Below are positions 52,635 to 61,260 of a stretch of DNA of 64,000 nucleotides, piece after piece (within the stretch, counting starts at the first letter, position 1; each line of letters begins with the position of its first letter). Position numbers and translations under genes: made by a program. The notes below the pieces were generated by a model that was not told the DNA's origin, ran no database searches, and saw only the letters and a program-made list of their open reading frames with translations. The stretch is taken from the NCBI GenBank assembly GCA_023439505.1, contig JAEXNR010000005.1, positions 100,263 through 164,262 of the forward strand, written 5' to 3'. Source of the stretch: Bacillota bacterium (GTDB lineage: Bacteria > Bacillota > Clostridia > Lachnospirales > Lachnospiraceae).

Positions 52635-53105
52635 GTGCCAAGAAAAGGACATATAGCAAAAAGAGATGTATTAGTAGATCCTTTATACAATAATAAAGTT
52701 GTGACCAAGCTTATCAACAATATCATGTTGGATGGTAAGAAGGGTACTGCTCAGAAAATTGTATATGGAGCATTCGACAGGGTAGCAGCTAAGACCGGTA
52801 AGGAAGCCATTGAGGTTTTTGAAGAAGCAATGAATAATATCATGCCGGTTCTTGAAGTAAAAGCCAGACGTATTGGTGGAGCAACCTATCAGGTTCCGAT
52901 TGAAGTAAGACCGGAAAGACGTCAAACCTTAGCACTGCGCTGGATTACTTTATTCTCCCGTAAAAGAGGAGAGAAGACCATGCAGGAGAGGCTTGCAAAT
53001 GAAATTTTAGATGCAGCTAACAGCACAGGTGCATCTGTAAAAAGAAAAGAAGATATGCATAAGATGGCAGAAGCAAATAAAGCATTTGCTCATTATAGAT
53101 GGTAA
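52635..53105 (+). CDS. rpsG: 30S ribosomal protein S7
   Basis: 156 residues beginning PRKGHIAKRDVLVDPLY, ending KMAEANKAFAHYRW; binds 16S rRNA and starts assembly of the head of the small subunit. The start codon is GTG 52635, after AAGGAGGGA. The 277-base gap from rpsL has several short pairings and may be an autoregulatory leader for S7, as known in other bacteria; no specific structure was recognised. Confidence 0.97.
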   Translation: MPRKGHIAKRDVLVDPLYNNKVVTKLINNIMLDGKKGTAQKIVYGAFDRVAAKTGKEAIEVFEEAMNNIMPVLEVKARRIGGATYQVPIEVRPERRQTLALRWITLFSRKRGEKTMQERLANEILDAANSTGASVKRKEDMHKMAEANKAFAHYRW

Positions 53106-53235
53106 TAATAAGTTATCAGAGCATCTTCTTCTTGTAGCCAGAGAATAAAATCAATGAAAATTGATTTTTATCATTTTGAATACAAGGTGAATTATAAAGT
53201 GAATTCACTTGTCAAGAATTAAGGAGGAATTATCC

Positions 53236-55353
53236 TTGGCAGGAAGAGAATATCCGTTAGAGCGGACTAGAAATATCGGTATTATGGCTCATATCGATGC
53301 GGGTAAGACTACACTTACCGAACGTATTCTTTATTATACCGGTGTTAGTTACAAAATTGGTGAGGTTCATGAAGGAACCGCTACCATGGACTGGATGGAG
53401 CAGGAGCAGGAGAGAGGTATTACCATCACCTCTGCTGCAACGACATGTCACTGGACTCAGGAATTTGAGCATAAAAAGATACCCGGTGCTTTAGAACATC
53501 GTATCAACATTATCGATACACCTGGGCACGTAGACTTCACAGTTGAAGTTGAGCGTTCCCTGCGTGTACTTGACAGTGCTGTCGGCGTGTTCTGTGCGAA
53601 GGGCGGTGTAGAGCCTCAGTCTGAAACCGTATGGCGTCAGGCTGACAAATATAATGTACCAAGAATGGCATTTGTTAATAAAATGGACATTTCCGGTGCA
53701 GACTTTTTTAACGTAATTAAAATGATTAAATTAAGATTAGGTAAAAACCCTGTTGCGCTGCAATTACCCATTGGTAAGGAAGACACCTTTAAGGGTATCA
53801 TTGATTTGTTCGAGATGAAAGCATATTTCTACAACGATGATAAGGGCGAAGATATCTCCATCACCGATATTCCTGATGACATGAAGGATATGGCGGAGGA
53901 ATACAGAGCAGCATTGGTTGAATCAATCTGTGAGACAGACGATGAATTGATTGAGAAGTTCTTAGAGGGTGAAGAGCCTTCTACCAAAGAGCTGAAGGAA
54001 GCACTTAGAAGAGCTACCATCAATGTGCAAATCATCCCTGTTCTTTGCGGTTCCGCTTATAAGAATAAGGGTGTTCAGAAGTTACTCGATGCAGTTATCG
54101 AGTTCTTACCGGCTCCTACCGACATTGCTGACATTAAGGGTTATGATGAAGATGGTAATGAAATTCACAGAAAATCTTCTGATGACGAACCATTCGCAGC
54201 TTTGGCATTTAAAATTATGGCTGACCCGTTTGTTGGCAAGCTTGCATTCTTTAGAGTATATTCCGGTACCTTGAATTCAGGTTCCTATGTACTCAATTCA
54301 ACAAAGAATAAAAAGGAACGTGTTGGTCGTATCCTTCAGATGCATGCAAATAAGAGAGAGGACCTCGAAAGAGTTTACTCAGGAGATATTGCTGCAGCAG
54401 TTGGTTTAAAGATAACTACAACAGGTGATACCATCTGCGATGAGAAATCCCCCGTTGTATTAGAGTCCATGGAATTCCCGGAACCGGTTATCAATGTTGC
54501 AATTGAGCCGAAGACCAAAGCCGGCCAGGATAAGATGGGTGAAGCTTTAGCGAAACTTGCGGAAGAAGATCCTACCTTCAGAACCTATACAGACGAAGAG
54601 ACCGGACAGACAATTATTGCAGGTATGGGTGAGCTTCACCTTGAAATTATCGTAGACAGACTTCTTCGTGAGTATAAAGTTGAGGCTAACGTAGGTGCTC
54701 CTCAGGTTGCTTACAAAGAATCCTTCACAAAGACGGTTGAAGTTGACAGTAAATATGCAAAACAATCCGGTGGTCGTGGTCAATACGGTCATTGTAAAGT
54801 TCGTTTCGAGCCTATGGATGCCAACGCAGAAAAGGTTTACGAATTTGTTAACGCTATTGTTGGTGGTGCAATTCCAAAAGAATACATCCCGGCAGTAGAT
54901 GCAGGTATTCAGGAAGCTACAAAAGCCGGTGTACTTGGCGGATATCCGGTACTCGGTATTAAAGCGACCTGTTATGATGGTTCTTATCATGAAGTTGACT
55001 CCAGTGAAATGGCATTCAAGATCGCCGGATCCATGGCATTTAAAGATGCGATGCACAAAGGCGGAGCAGTTCTTCTTGAGCCTATCATGAGAGTAGAAGT
55101 TACCGTTCCGGAAGATTATATGGGTGATGTTATCGGTGATATCAGCTCCCGTCGTGGTCGTATCGAAGGAACAGAAGATATGAATGGCACCAAATTAATC
55201 AGAGGTTTCGTTCCGTTGTCAGAAATGTTTGGTTATTCAACTTCCCTTCGTTCAAGAACACAGGGACGTGGCGCTTATTCCATGTTTTTCCATTCCTATG
55301 AACCGGTTCCGAAGAACGTACAGGAAAAGGTACTTTCCACAAAAGGTAAATAA
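53236..55353 (+). CDS. fusA: Elongation factor G
   Basis: 705 residues, GTPase that moves tRNAs and mRNA through the ribosome. Starts at TTG 53236 (AGREYPLERTRNIGIMAHID), nine bases after AAGGAGG. G1 AHIDAGKT, G3 DTPGHVDF and G4 NKMD are visible; domains II-V follow at normal length. An AAAATCAAT/ATTGATTTTT hairpin ahead (about 53148-53169) could act as partial terminator between rpsG and fusA. Confidence 0.97.
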   Translation: MAGREYPLERTRNIGIMAHIDAGKTTLTERILYYTGVSYKIGEVHEGTATMDWMEQEQERGITITSAATTCHWTQEFEHKKIPGALEHRINIIDTPGHVDFTVEVERSLRVLDSAVGVFCAKGGVEPQSETVWRQADKYNVPRMAFVNKMDISGADFFNVIKMIKLRLGKNPVALQLPIGKEDTFKGIIDLFEMKAYFYNDDKGEDISITDIPDDMKDMAEEYRAALVESICETDDELIEKFLEGEEPSTKELKEALRRATINVQIIPVLCGSAYKNKGVQKLLDAVIEFLPAPTDIADIKGYDEDGNEIHRKSSDDEPFAALAFKIMADPFVGKLAFFRVYSGTLNSGSYVLNSTKNKKERVGRILQMHANKREDLERVYSGDIAAAVGLKITTTGDTICDEKSPVVLESMEFPEPVINVAIEPKTKAGQDKMGEALAKLAEEDPTFRTYTDEETGQTIIAGMGELHLEIIVDRLLREYKVEANVGAPQVAYKESFTKTVEVDSKYAKQSGGRGQYGHCKVRFEPMDANAEKVYEFVNAIVGGAIPKEYIPAVDAGIQEATKAGVLGGYPVLGIKATCYDGSYHEVDSSEMAFKIAGSMAFKDAMHKGGAVLLEPIMRVEVTVPEDYMGDVIGDISSRRGRIEGTEDMNGTKLIRGFVPLSEMFGYSTSLRSRTQGRGAYSMFFHSYEPVPKNVQEKVLSTKGK

Positions 55354-55519
55354 ATCGTTTTATTGATAAAAATGTTATGATATCAATTGTTTATGCTTGA
55401 AAATATTTCTAACTTGAAATATAATTAGGCATATGAGGCAATATATAAACAAGCCCCTGATTTTAGGGAAATTGAACATTTGCTTATAAGCAATTATTTT
55501 TTAAGGAGGACGTTGTAAA

Positions 55520-56713
55520 ATGGCTAAGGCTAAATTTGAAAGAAACAAACCGCATTGTAATATTGGTACCATTGGTCACGTTGATCATGGTAAGACAACT
55601 CTTACAGCAGCAATTACAAAGACTCTTCATGAGAGACTTGGTACAGGTGAAGTAATCGCATTTGATCAGATTGATAAAGCTCCAGAGGAGAAGGCAAGAG
55701 GTATCACAATATCTACTGCTCACGTTGAATATGAATCAAAGAACAGACACTACGCACACGTTGACTGCCCTGGACACGCTGACTATGTAAAGAACATGAT
55801 TACTGGTGCTGCTCAGATGGATGGTGCTATCCTCGTTGTTGCTGCTACTGACGGTGTTATGGCTCAGACAAAAGAGCATATCTTACTTTCCCGTCAGGTA
55901 GGTGTTCCTTATATCGTAGTATTTATGAATAAATGCGATATGGTTGATGATGCTGAACTTCTCGAATTAGTTGAGATGGAAATCAGAGACTTATTAACTG
56001 AATATGAATTCCCTGGTGATGATACTCCTATTATCCAAGGTTCCGCTCTTAAGGCTCTTGAAGACCCTAGCAGCGCTTGGGGAGATAAGATTCTTGAACT
56101 GTTTGACGCAGTTGATACTTGGATTCCGGATCCTCAGAGAGATAAAGATAAGCCTTTCTTAATGCCTGTAGAGGACGTATTCTCCATTACCGGACGTGGT
56201 ACTGTTGCTACCGGACGTGTTGAGCGTGGTGTTCTTAAAGTATCTGAAGAAGTTGAAATCGTTGGTATCAAAGAAGAAACACGTAAAGTTGTTGTTACCG
56301 GTATCGAAATGTTTAGAAAGCTTCTTGATGATGCACAGGCTGGTGATAACATCGGAGCACTTCTTCGTGGTGTTCAGAGAAATGAAATTGAAAGAGGTCA
56401 GGTTCTTTGCAAACCAGGCTCAATCAAATGCCACAAGAAATTTACCGCTCAGGTTTACGTTTTAACAAAAGAAGAAGGTGGACGTCATACTCCTTTCTTC
56501 AATAACTACAGACCTCAGTTCTATTTCAGAACAACTGACGTAACTGGCGTTTGCAACTTACCAGAAGGCACAGAAATGTGTATGCCTGGCGATAACATCG
56601 AGATGTCAATCGAACTGATTCATCCGATCGCTATGGAGCAAGGTTTAGGTTTCGCTATCCGTGAGGGTGGAAGAACTGTTGGTTCCGGTAAGGTAGCAAC
56701 AATTATTGCATAA
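55520..56713 (+). CDS. tuf: Elongation factor Tu
   Basis: 397 residues, GTPase that brings aminoacyl-tRNA to the ribosome. GHVDHGKT, DCPGHADY, NKCD and SALKALE motifs are all present; AAGGAGG precedes the ATG. The last nine codons (GGTAAGGTAGCAACAATT and on) are repeated at 61147-61173, showing that a mobile element inserted here by site-specific recombination and rebuilt the 3' end, so the protein stays intact. Confidence 0.97.
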   Translation: MAKAKFERNKPHCNIGTIGHVDHGKTTLTAAITKTLHERLGTGEVIAFDQIDKAPEEKARGITISTAHVEYESKNRHYAHVDCPGHADYVKNMITGAAQMDGAILVVAATDGVMAQTKEHILLSRQVGVPYIVVFMNKCDMVDDAELLELVEMEIRDLLTEYEFPGDDTPIIQGSALKALEDPSSAWGDKILELFDAVDTWIPDPQRDKDKPFLMPVEDVFSITGRGTVATGRVERGVLKVSEEVEIVGIKEETRKVVVTGIEMFRKLLDDAQAGDNIGALLRGVQRNEIERGQVLCKPGSIKCHKKFTAQVYVLTKEEGGRHTPFFNNYRPQFYFRTTDVTGVCNLPEGTEMCMPGDNIEMSIELIHPIAMEQGLGFAIREGGRTVGSGKVATIIA

Positions 56714-56714
56714 T
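56688..56714 (+). repeat. attL of the tuf element (27-bp direct repeat)
   Basis: The 27 bases covering the tuf 3' end and stop codon are identical to 61147-61173. They begin GTAAGGTAGCAACAATTATT. Confidence 0.88.
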
Positions 56715-56723
56715 AAAAAAAAT

Positions 56724-56759
56724 ACCCCAAGCCTTTATTTATAAGGGTTTGGGGTTTTC
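56724..56759 (+). terminator. Terminator now following tuf, brought by the island
   Basis: CCCCAAGCCTTT and AAGGGTTTGGGG (about 56725-56754), then TTTTCTTT. As it lies inside the island, it replaces the original terminator now located at 61217-61260. Confidence 0.85.
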
Positions 56760-56768
56760 TTTGTTTTA

Positions 56769-56790
56769 TCGTAATACTAATTTGATACTA
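56769..56790 (+). repeat. Possible integrase arm-type site, left
   Basis: TCGTAATACTAATTTGATAC-TA matches 61026-61047 at 18 of 22 positions and contains two direct ATACT units. Such pairs near element ends are typical binding sites of the N-terminal domain of Tn916-type integrases. Confidence 0.45.
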
Positions 56791-57550
56791 GTTCGTTTAA
56801 TTTAGTGGCTACTTCCCCATGTTTACTAGGGTAAAGGTGTAATAAGTATTTAATGTTGTCTCAACTTTCTCGTGGCCAAGTCTCTCAGCAATCAACAACG
56901 GAGTAAAGCCCATCTCAATTAATAATGATGCATGAGAGTGTCTCAATTCATGAATCTATAATTTTCACACCGGAAGCCTTTGATCCCCTTCTCATTTCCC
57001 CATAAAGAAAAGATTTCGTATAAGGGAATATCCGATCATCATTTGATAGCTCGTAGATTTGTTCTAGATACTTTTGCAATATGTTGCATAAGAAGTCTGG
57101 AAGTGTTATAGTGCGATTCCCTTTTGGTGTCTTAGGTGGATTGATTGTGTCCTTCCCTTTGTTCCGGTGCAGAGATTTATTAATCGAAATTGTTTTATCA
57201 GTAAAATTAATATCTGCAGGTGTTAATGCCAAGAGCTCTCCGATTCTTACCCCAGTCCAATATAATGTGCTAAGAGCTGCATGGCCTTCAGGCTTTGTTA
57301 TGTTGCAATAAATTTAAAGTATTCCTTTTTCATCCAAGAATCAAAATCCTCAGCTTTGGTCCTTCCTATGCTCCCAGCCTTATGGCATGGGTTTTCTCGT
57401 AGAACATAATACTTAACTGCGAATTGATTGTTAAGTTTTTTCAGATAAGTTGACGAATAATTCTTTGCAATCATTTTATTTTGCTATTTTCTTATGTCAG
57501 TGGCCTTGATTTCGTTAATTGGGGTTTTTTTAAGCTGATCAGGCACTTGC
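56777..57550 (-). pseudogene. Decayed Tn916/phage-type tyrosine integrase
   Basis: Pieces in different frames line up as one integrase. QLKKTPINEIKATDIRK, then a TAG in place of Trp, then QNKMIAKNYSSTYLKKLNNQ come first. KPEGHAALSTLYWTGVRIGELLAL (one frame shift near 57311) and PPKTPKGNRTITLPDFL follow. HELRHSHASLLIEMGF (shift near 56957) and HLYPSKHGEVATKL (shift near 56832) end it. The catalytic Arg, HxxR and last Tyr remnants are recognisable, but four lesions make it inactive. It lies at attL, as usual for integrases of tuf-targeting elements. Confidence 0.87.
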
Positions 57551-57691
57551 TACGGCAGGTGTCTTTTTATACCAACCGAGTTAAAATAGTAATTATTTCA
57601 AATATTTATATTTATATGTAAATTATGATAGAAATATGTTGTAATATATTGTATGATAATGTAAAATATATTTTTAGGAGGGCTTTATTAT

Positions 57692-58705
57692 ATGAGTACT
57701 GCTTCATACTATCCGATTTTGAAATGGAAAAAAGGAGAACAAATTGCTTTAAAGGAATTAGCAATTGGTGATTCAGAATTTATTCCCGTGTTAGAACTTG
57801 TTGATGATATTGCACCTGCTTCTTTCTTTTCGACTTTAAAGGAATGTTTTAGGGGCGCGATTTATATTGATACAATAAGATGCGATGAAAACCGTATCTT
57901 GTTGAATTCCATGATTGACTATGCTAATAGCAATGGTATTGATGCACGTCCGCTACTATATCCTGATGACGTATATGAATTTTATGATGAATTAGCAGAA
58001 AAGACATCATACTTAGCATTTAAGATATCAGTTCCGGAAGACTTTGACGGTATATCATACGATACGATTGCGGAGTATATTACCGAACATGAATATAATT
58101 GCGCTATCGACATATTTTTAGATGCAGAGGAGGTACTTAATAATAAGGATGCAAGCGTTGCATTCACATCTTACAAAAGCCAATTAGATAAAATAGATAT
58201 AGATTCAGAAATTATTAACAAAGTTGTAATATGCTTAACTTCATTCCCTGAAAAACTGGATATGGAGGCAGGCGGAACAGTTGCTTATAAAAGATATGAT
58301 ATTAAGATATTTGAAAAGCTGAATGAACTTTATCCGAAGTATGAGTTAGCGTATTCTGATTACGGAGTTACCAAATTTACAGAAAGTGAATTGGATTTTA
58401 GTAGAATGAAATTTGGTATATTACCTAAAATTAAATATACGACTAATAATGAGTATATCGTGCTAAAAGGAGAAAAAGATCGTTCACGTGGCTTGGTTGT
58501 TCGATCTGTAATTGATATGGCAAGAGAGATAGTTGGATCGAGTTATTATTCAGGGAAAGAATTCAGTTATGGCGACTCTGCAATCTATGAAAAAGCAACT
58601 CTACATAATTCAAAGCCGGGGGGATCAACACAGTGGGTTACTTATTGCAGTAATCATCATTTAACATTTGTAATGAAGCAGCTCTCCAACCTTGTCGGTA
58701 TTTAA
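57692..58705 (+). CDS. Beta-family protein (PF14350 type)
   Basis: 337 residues. The start YYPILKWKKGEQIALKEL and the end YYSGKEFSYGDSAIYEK to NHHLTFVMKQLSNL are the two hallmark blocks of the Beta protein family, known from phages and mobile elements. The fold is probably TIM-barrel-like, and function is unknown. AGGAGGG precedes the ATG. Its 3' end overlaps the convergent sce7726-type gene by 68 bases, an arrangement recurrent for this pair. I infer a role as a defence or restriction-like pair. Confidence 0.75.
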   Translation: MSTASYYPILKWKKGEQIALKELAIGDSEFIPVLELVDDIAPASFFSTLKECFRGAIYIDTIRCDENRILLNSMIDYANSNGIDARPLLYPDDVYEFYDELAEKTSYLAFKISVPEDFDGISYDTIAEYITEHEYNCAIDIFLDAEEVLNNKDASVAFTSYKSQLDKIDIDSEIINKVVICLTSFPEKLDMEAGGTVAYKRYDIKIFEKLNELYPKYELAYSDYGVTKFTESELDFSRMKFGILPKIKYTTNNEYIVLKGEKDRSRGLVVRSVIDMAREIVGSSYYSGKEFSYGDSAIYEKATLHNSKPGGSTQWVTYCSNHHLTFVMKQLSNLVGI

Positions 58706-59255
58706 GGGTATGACGAACATAATCTAAAACATCATGATATGAAACATGCTGTTCAATCATTTTCGCTAGATCATTTCGTGTTTTGCTTCTATAGCCCTTT
58801 ATTATATCGCCGTGGGTTAATAATAAATCAATCATTTCATCTTTCCAAAGCAGCATGGCAACATTATACACATTGATGTTGCTATTTTGCTTTCCTTGGC
58901 GAACAGTTTTCATAATAAACTTGTCCTCTTTAGATGAAACACATTTTATTTCCCACCATTTTGGGACGATAGTCTTTATTTTTTTAATATGATCTTCATA
59001 AGCCACGATGGTCATTGTATCAAAAACTTGATTGTAAGACTCTATTTGAAATGGTAATCTATCAAGATTATCTTGCATGCTCTTAATCTCATAGCCATGA
59101 AGCTTTCCATTTATAACAGCTATATCAACTCTTGAAATGCCGGAGCATACATCTAATTCATGTATAACGACAGTATCCTCTTCGCTAATAAATTCATCAA
59201 CCTCAAGAAAACTATTTAGTAATAAAGATCTAATATCAGAATCATAAATCTTCAT
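58638..59255 (-). CDS. sce7726-family, PD-(D/E)XK nuclease-like protein
   Basis: 205 residues. DVCSGISRVDIAVINGKLHGYEIKS contains the Asp...Glu-x-Lys pattern (VDIAV then GYEIKS, about residues 38-60) expected for a PD-(D/E)XK nuclease core; Glu may be in the N-terminal helix (FLEVDEF). The C-terminal half is helical. Matches the size and motifs of sce7726 proteins, which are encoded with sce7725/Beta-like partners. Start ATG 59255 has GGAGTG upstream. Confidence 0.72.
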   Translation of the reverse strand: MKIYDSDIRSLLLNSFLEVDEFISEEDTVVIHELDVCSGISRVDIAVINGKLHGYEIKSMQDNLDRLPFQIESYNQVFDTMTIVAYEDHIKKIKTIVPKWWEIKCVSSKEDKFIMKTVRQGKQNSNINVYNVAMLLWKDEMIDLLLTHGDIIKGYRSKTRNDLAKMIEQHVSYHDVLDYVRHTLKYRQGWRAASLQMLNDDYCNK

Positions 59256-59726
59256 TTTGTCAGCACTCCTTTAATAAACACTTTTAATAAAATACAAATA
59301 CTATGCGTTGAGTATACCATAAATTTACTATAGGTGCACCCTATTTTTATTAATTGATTCCAGTTGATGTTATATTATCACGTGAATGAGTAATGTGAGG
59401 TTCAATTAAGTAACGCGTAACTGGTTTCAGACTACCTCTTCCTAAGGGAAAGACTTCGATGATTACAACTTCGTTCTTGTTGGGTAAGGAGACTGGTTAT
59501 TGAATTAACTGGGAGTATGATGTTGCTGAAGAATGGAAGAAGTGTATAAAATAACGTAAAACACATAAAAAGGGGAGGTTTAATGACAATTAAATATATT
59601 CTAGGTATTATGTGAGGAAGTTTCTATTTTGGTCAATTCGGAAAAACAAAATATGGTAAATTTTATTGTATTTATATAGAAAATGACGTAAACTGTAAAC
59701 AATAAATATCTTTAGGAGGAAAGAAC
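59256..59726. other. 471-base gap with remnants
   Basis: Contains no intact gene. A GGGAGG ribosome binding site at about 59573 precedes an ATG (59583) with ten codons to TGA; the frame continues open for 30 further codons to TAA. This may be a decayed small gene or leader peptide. It must also hold the promoters of the sce7726-type and TIR genes. Confidence 0.4.
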
Positions 59727-60557
59727 ATGTATTCGGGATTTAATTACAAAGTTAGTAATGCTAATAAGTTCACACAATACGTCTCTGAAGGTGAAAAACT
59801 CTTCGAGATACATAAAAGAATAATTAAAGATGAAATTAATAATTACTTAGTCAATGGGATTCTCGATGGCACCAAGATACAAAACGATTGGTTTCCGGCA
59901 ATTAAAGCCGATATTTTTATATCTCACTCTCATAAAGATGAGACTATTGCAATGGGACTGGCAGGCTGGTTATATGAAAAATTTAATATCACTGCATTTA
60001 TTGATTCATGTGTCTGGGGTAATTCTGTTAAATTATTAAGAGACATAGATGAAGCACATAGCAGAATGGATAGTAATCCAGACATGTTTGATTATGACAA
60101 AAGAAATTATTCCACTAGCCATGTACATATGATGTTGCAAACAGCATTATATAAAATGATAGATAATGTAGAAGCTGTATTTGTGTTAAATACTGATAAT
60201 TCATTTGAGACAATCGAAAAAGTAAAAAATACAATCAAAAATAAAACATCATCACCATGGATATTCTCCGAAATTATAGCCACAACACTTATACGAAAAA
60301 AATCCCTTTCAGAATATAGAACGCAGCCAACTCTTGAACATAGGAATTTTGCCGAGAATAATAAATCGCTAAATATAGAATATGATATTGATTTAACTCA
60401 ATTAATAAAAATCGATAGTAATATACTTGATGAGTGGTATAGGAAATACGAAGGGAGTTCTCGTAGTATTTCTAATTTAAATTATAACCTTAATAACGAA
60501 ATAGCAATGGATTTTCTTTATAAATTAATTGAGCATGAAAATGCAAATAAAAAATAA
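59727..60557 (+). CDS. TIR-domain protein of the tuf island
   Basis: 276 residues. After 60 variable residues a TIR-like domain begins FPAIKADIFISHSHKDETIA, with GLAGWLYEKFNITAFIDSCVWG and, after a loop with RNYSTSHVHMMLQTALYKMI, VEAVFVLNTD. The C-terminal part is polar and helical. AGGAGGAAAG lies before the ATG. The gene for a small membrane protein starts 16 bases downstream with its own AGGAGG, so both are one operon. Members of this group may be NAD-cleaving defence effectors; this is inferred. Confidence 0.75.
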   Translation: MYSGFNYKVSNANKFTQYVSEGEKLFEIHKRIIKDEINNYLVNGILDGTKIQNDWFPAIKADIFISHSHKDETIAMGLAGWLYEKFNITAFIDSCVWGNSVKLLRDIDEAHSRMDSNPDMFDYDKRNYSTSHVHMMLQTALYKMIDNVEAVFVLNTDNSFETIEKVKNTIKNKTSSPWIFSEIIATTLIRKKSLSEYRTQPTLEHRNFAENNKSLNIEYDIDLTQLIKIDSNILDEWYRKYEGSSRSISNLNYNLNNEIAMDFLYKLIEHENANKK

Positions 60558-60572
60558 CAAAGGAGGTTAAAA

Positions 60573-60977
60573 GTGAATAAGAAAATAAAGCACCTAGAAA
60601 TGATACAATCTGTTATAAACCGGTTAGCAAACAATTCATTTACCTTAAAGAGTTGGACTATAACCCTTGTTGTGGCAACAATAACCTTTATAAGCAAGAG
60701 TGAAGATAAGAAATATATGATGATAGTATATTTTCCTATTATTTTGTTCATGATTTTAAGTACGTACTATCTATTTTTGGAAAAGTTATTTAGAAAGCTA
60801 TATGAGAATGTAATAGTGAAAGATGAAGATGAGATAGACTTTAAAATGAATATAATGGATTTACCAGGCAAGCCAAAGCTATTTTTGAAAAGCTTCTTCT
60901 CGATAACACAAATGTTATTCTATTTCTCATCATTATTAGCGGTATCACTGTTTTTGAAATATGTAGGAGCGTTATAA
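60573..60977 (+). CDS. Small membrane protein paired with the TIR protein
   Basis: 134 residues. The first segment KHLEMIQSVINRLANNSFTL is followed by three hydrophobic helices (WTITLVVATITFIS, YFPIILFMILSTYYLFL, and FFSITQMLFYFSSLLAVSLFL) with a charged loop (NVIVKDEDEIDFKMN) between the second and third. The start is GTG 60573 after AAAGGAGG. I recognise the HLExIQxVIxRxAxNSF pattern as recurrent in small membrane proteins of mobile elements, often next to sensor genes. A pore-forming effector or TIR regulator would be possible. Confidence 0.68.
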   Translation: MNKKIKHLEMIQSVINRLANNSFTLKSWTITLVVATITFISKSEDKKYMMIVYFPIILFMILSTYYLFLEKLFRKLYENVIVKDEDEIDFKMNIMDLPGKPKLFLKSFFSITQMLFYFSSLLAVSLFLKYVGAL

Positions 60978-61025
60978 GCAAAAGGACCTGTAGTTACTCT
61001 ATCAAGGGCTGTAGGCTTTATCTAT

Positions 61026-61047
61026 TCGTGATACTGATATGATACTG
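61026..61047 (+). repeat. Possible integrase arm-type site, right
   Basis: TCGTGATACTGATATGATAC-TG, related to 56769-56790 (18 of 22 positions). Confidence 0.45.
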
Positions 61048-61146
61048 AAAACTCATTTAACATATTTTTTCATCAAGTAATAGCTGTAAATAGTATAATA
61101 AAAACCTCAAAAACAACCTTTTATAATAACGAAGAAACTCCCCAAT

Positions 61147-61173
61147 GTAAGGTAGCAACAATTATTGCATAAT
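61147..61173 (+). repeat. attR of the tuf element
   Basis: Exact copy of 56688-56714, representing the tuf end displaced by 4,459 bases. No reading frame leads into it. Confidence 0.88.
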
Positions 61174-61216
61174 TATCATCCCAGATAGAATTTGGTTTGA
61201 TGAAATAATGATATAA

Positions 61217-61260
61217 ATAAGCTGTCCGTAGGTCATAGACCTATTGGACAGCTTATTTTA
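61217..61260 (+). terminator. Original tuf terminator, now beyond the island
   Basis: AATAAGCTGTCC (61217-61228) and GGACAGCTTATT (61246-61257) form a 12-bp stem followed by TTA. It lies 45 bases downstream of attR, the distance expected for the tuf terminator before insertion. Confidence 0.75.

Larger units (their letters stand above)
56688..61173 (+). mobile_element. Integrative island in the 3' end of tuf (4.5 kb)
   Basis: Bounded by the 27-base repeat of the tuf end. It contains a decayed tyrosine integrase next to attL and four cargo genes (Beta-family, sce7726-type, TIR, small membrane protein). Related 22-base motifs near each end (56769-56790 and 61026-61047) resemble integrase arm sites. 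No replication, transfer or excisionase gene remains, so it is likely a fixed island. Confidence 0.85.

Noticed and set aside
54547..55056. 169-residue minus-strand frame inside fusA
   Set aside because: Fully contained within the conserved EF-G gene, no ribosome binding site, no family.
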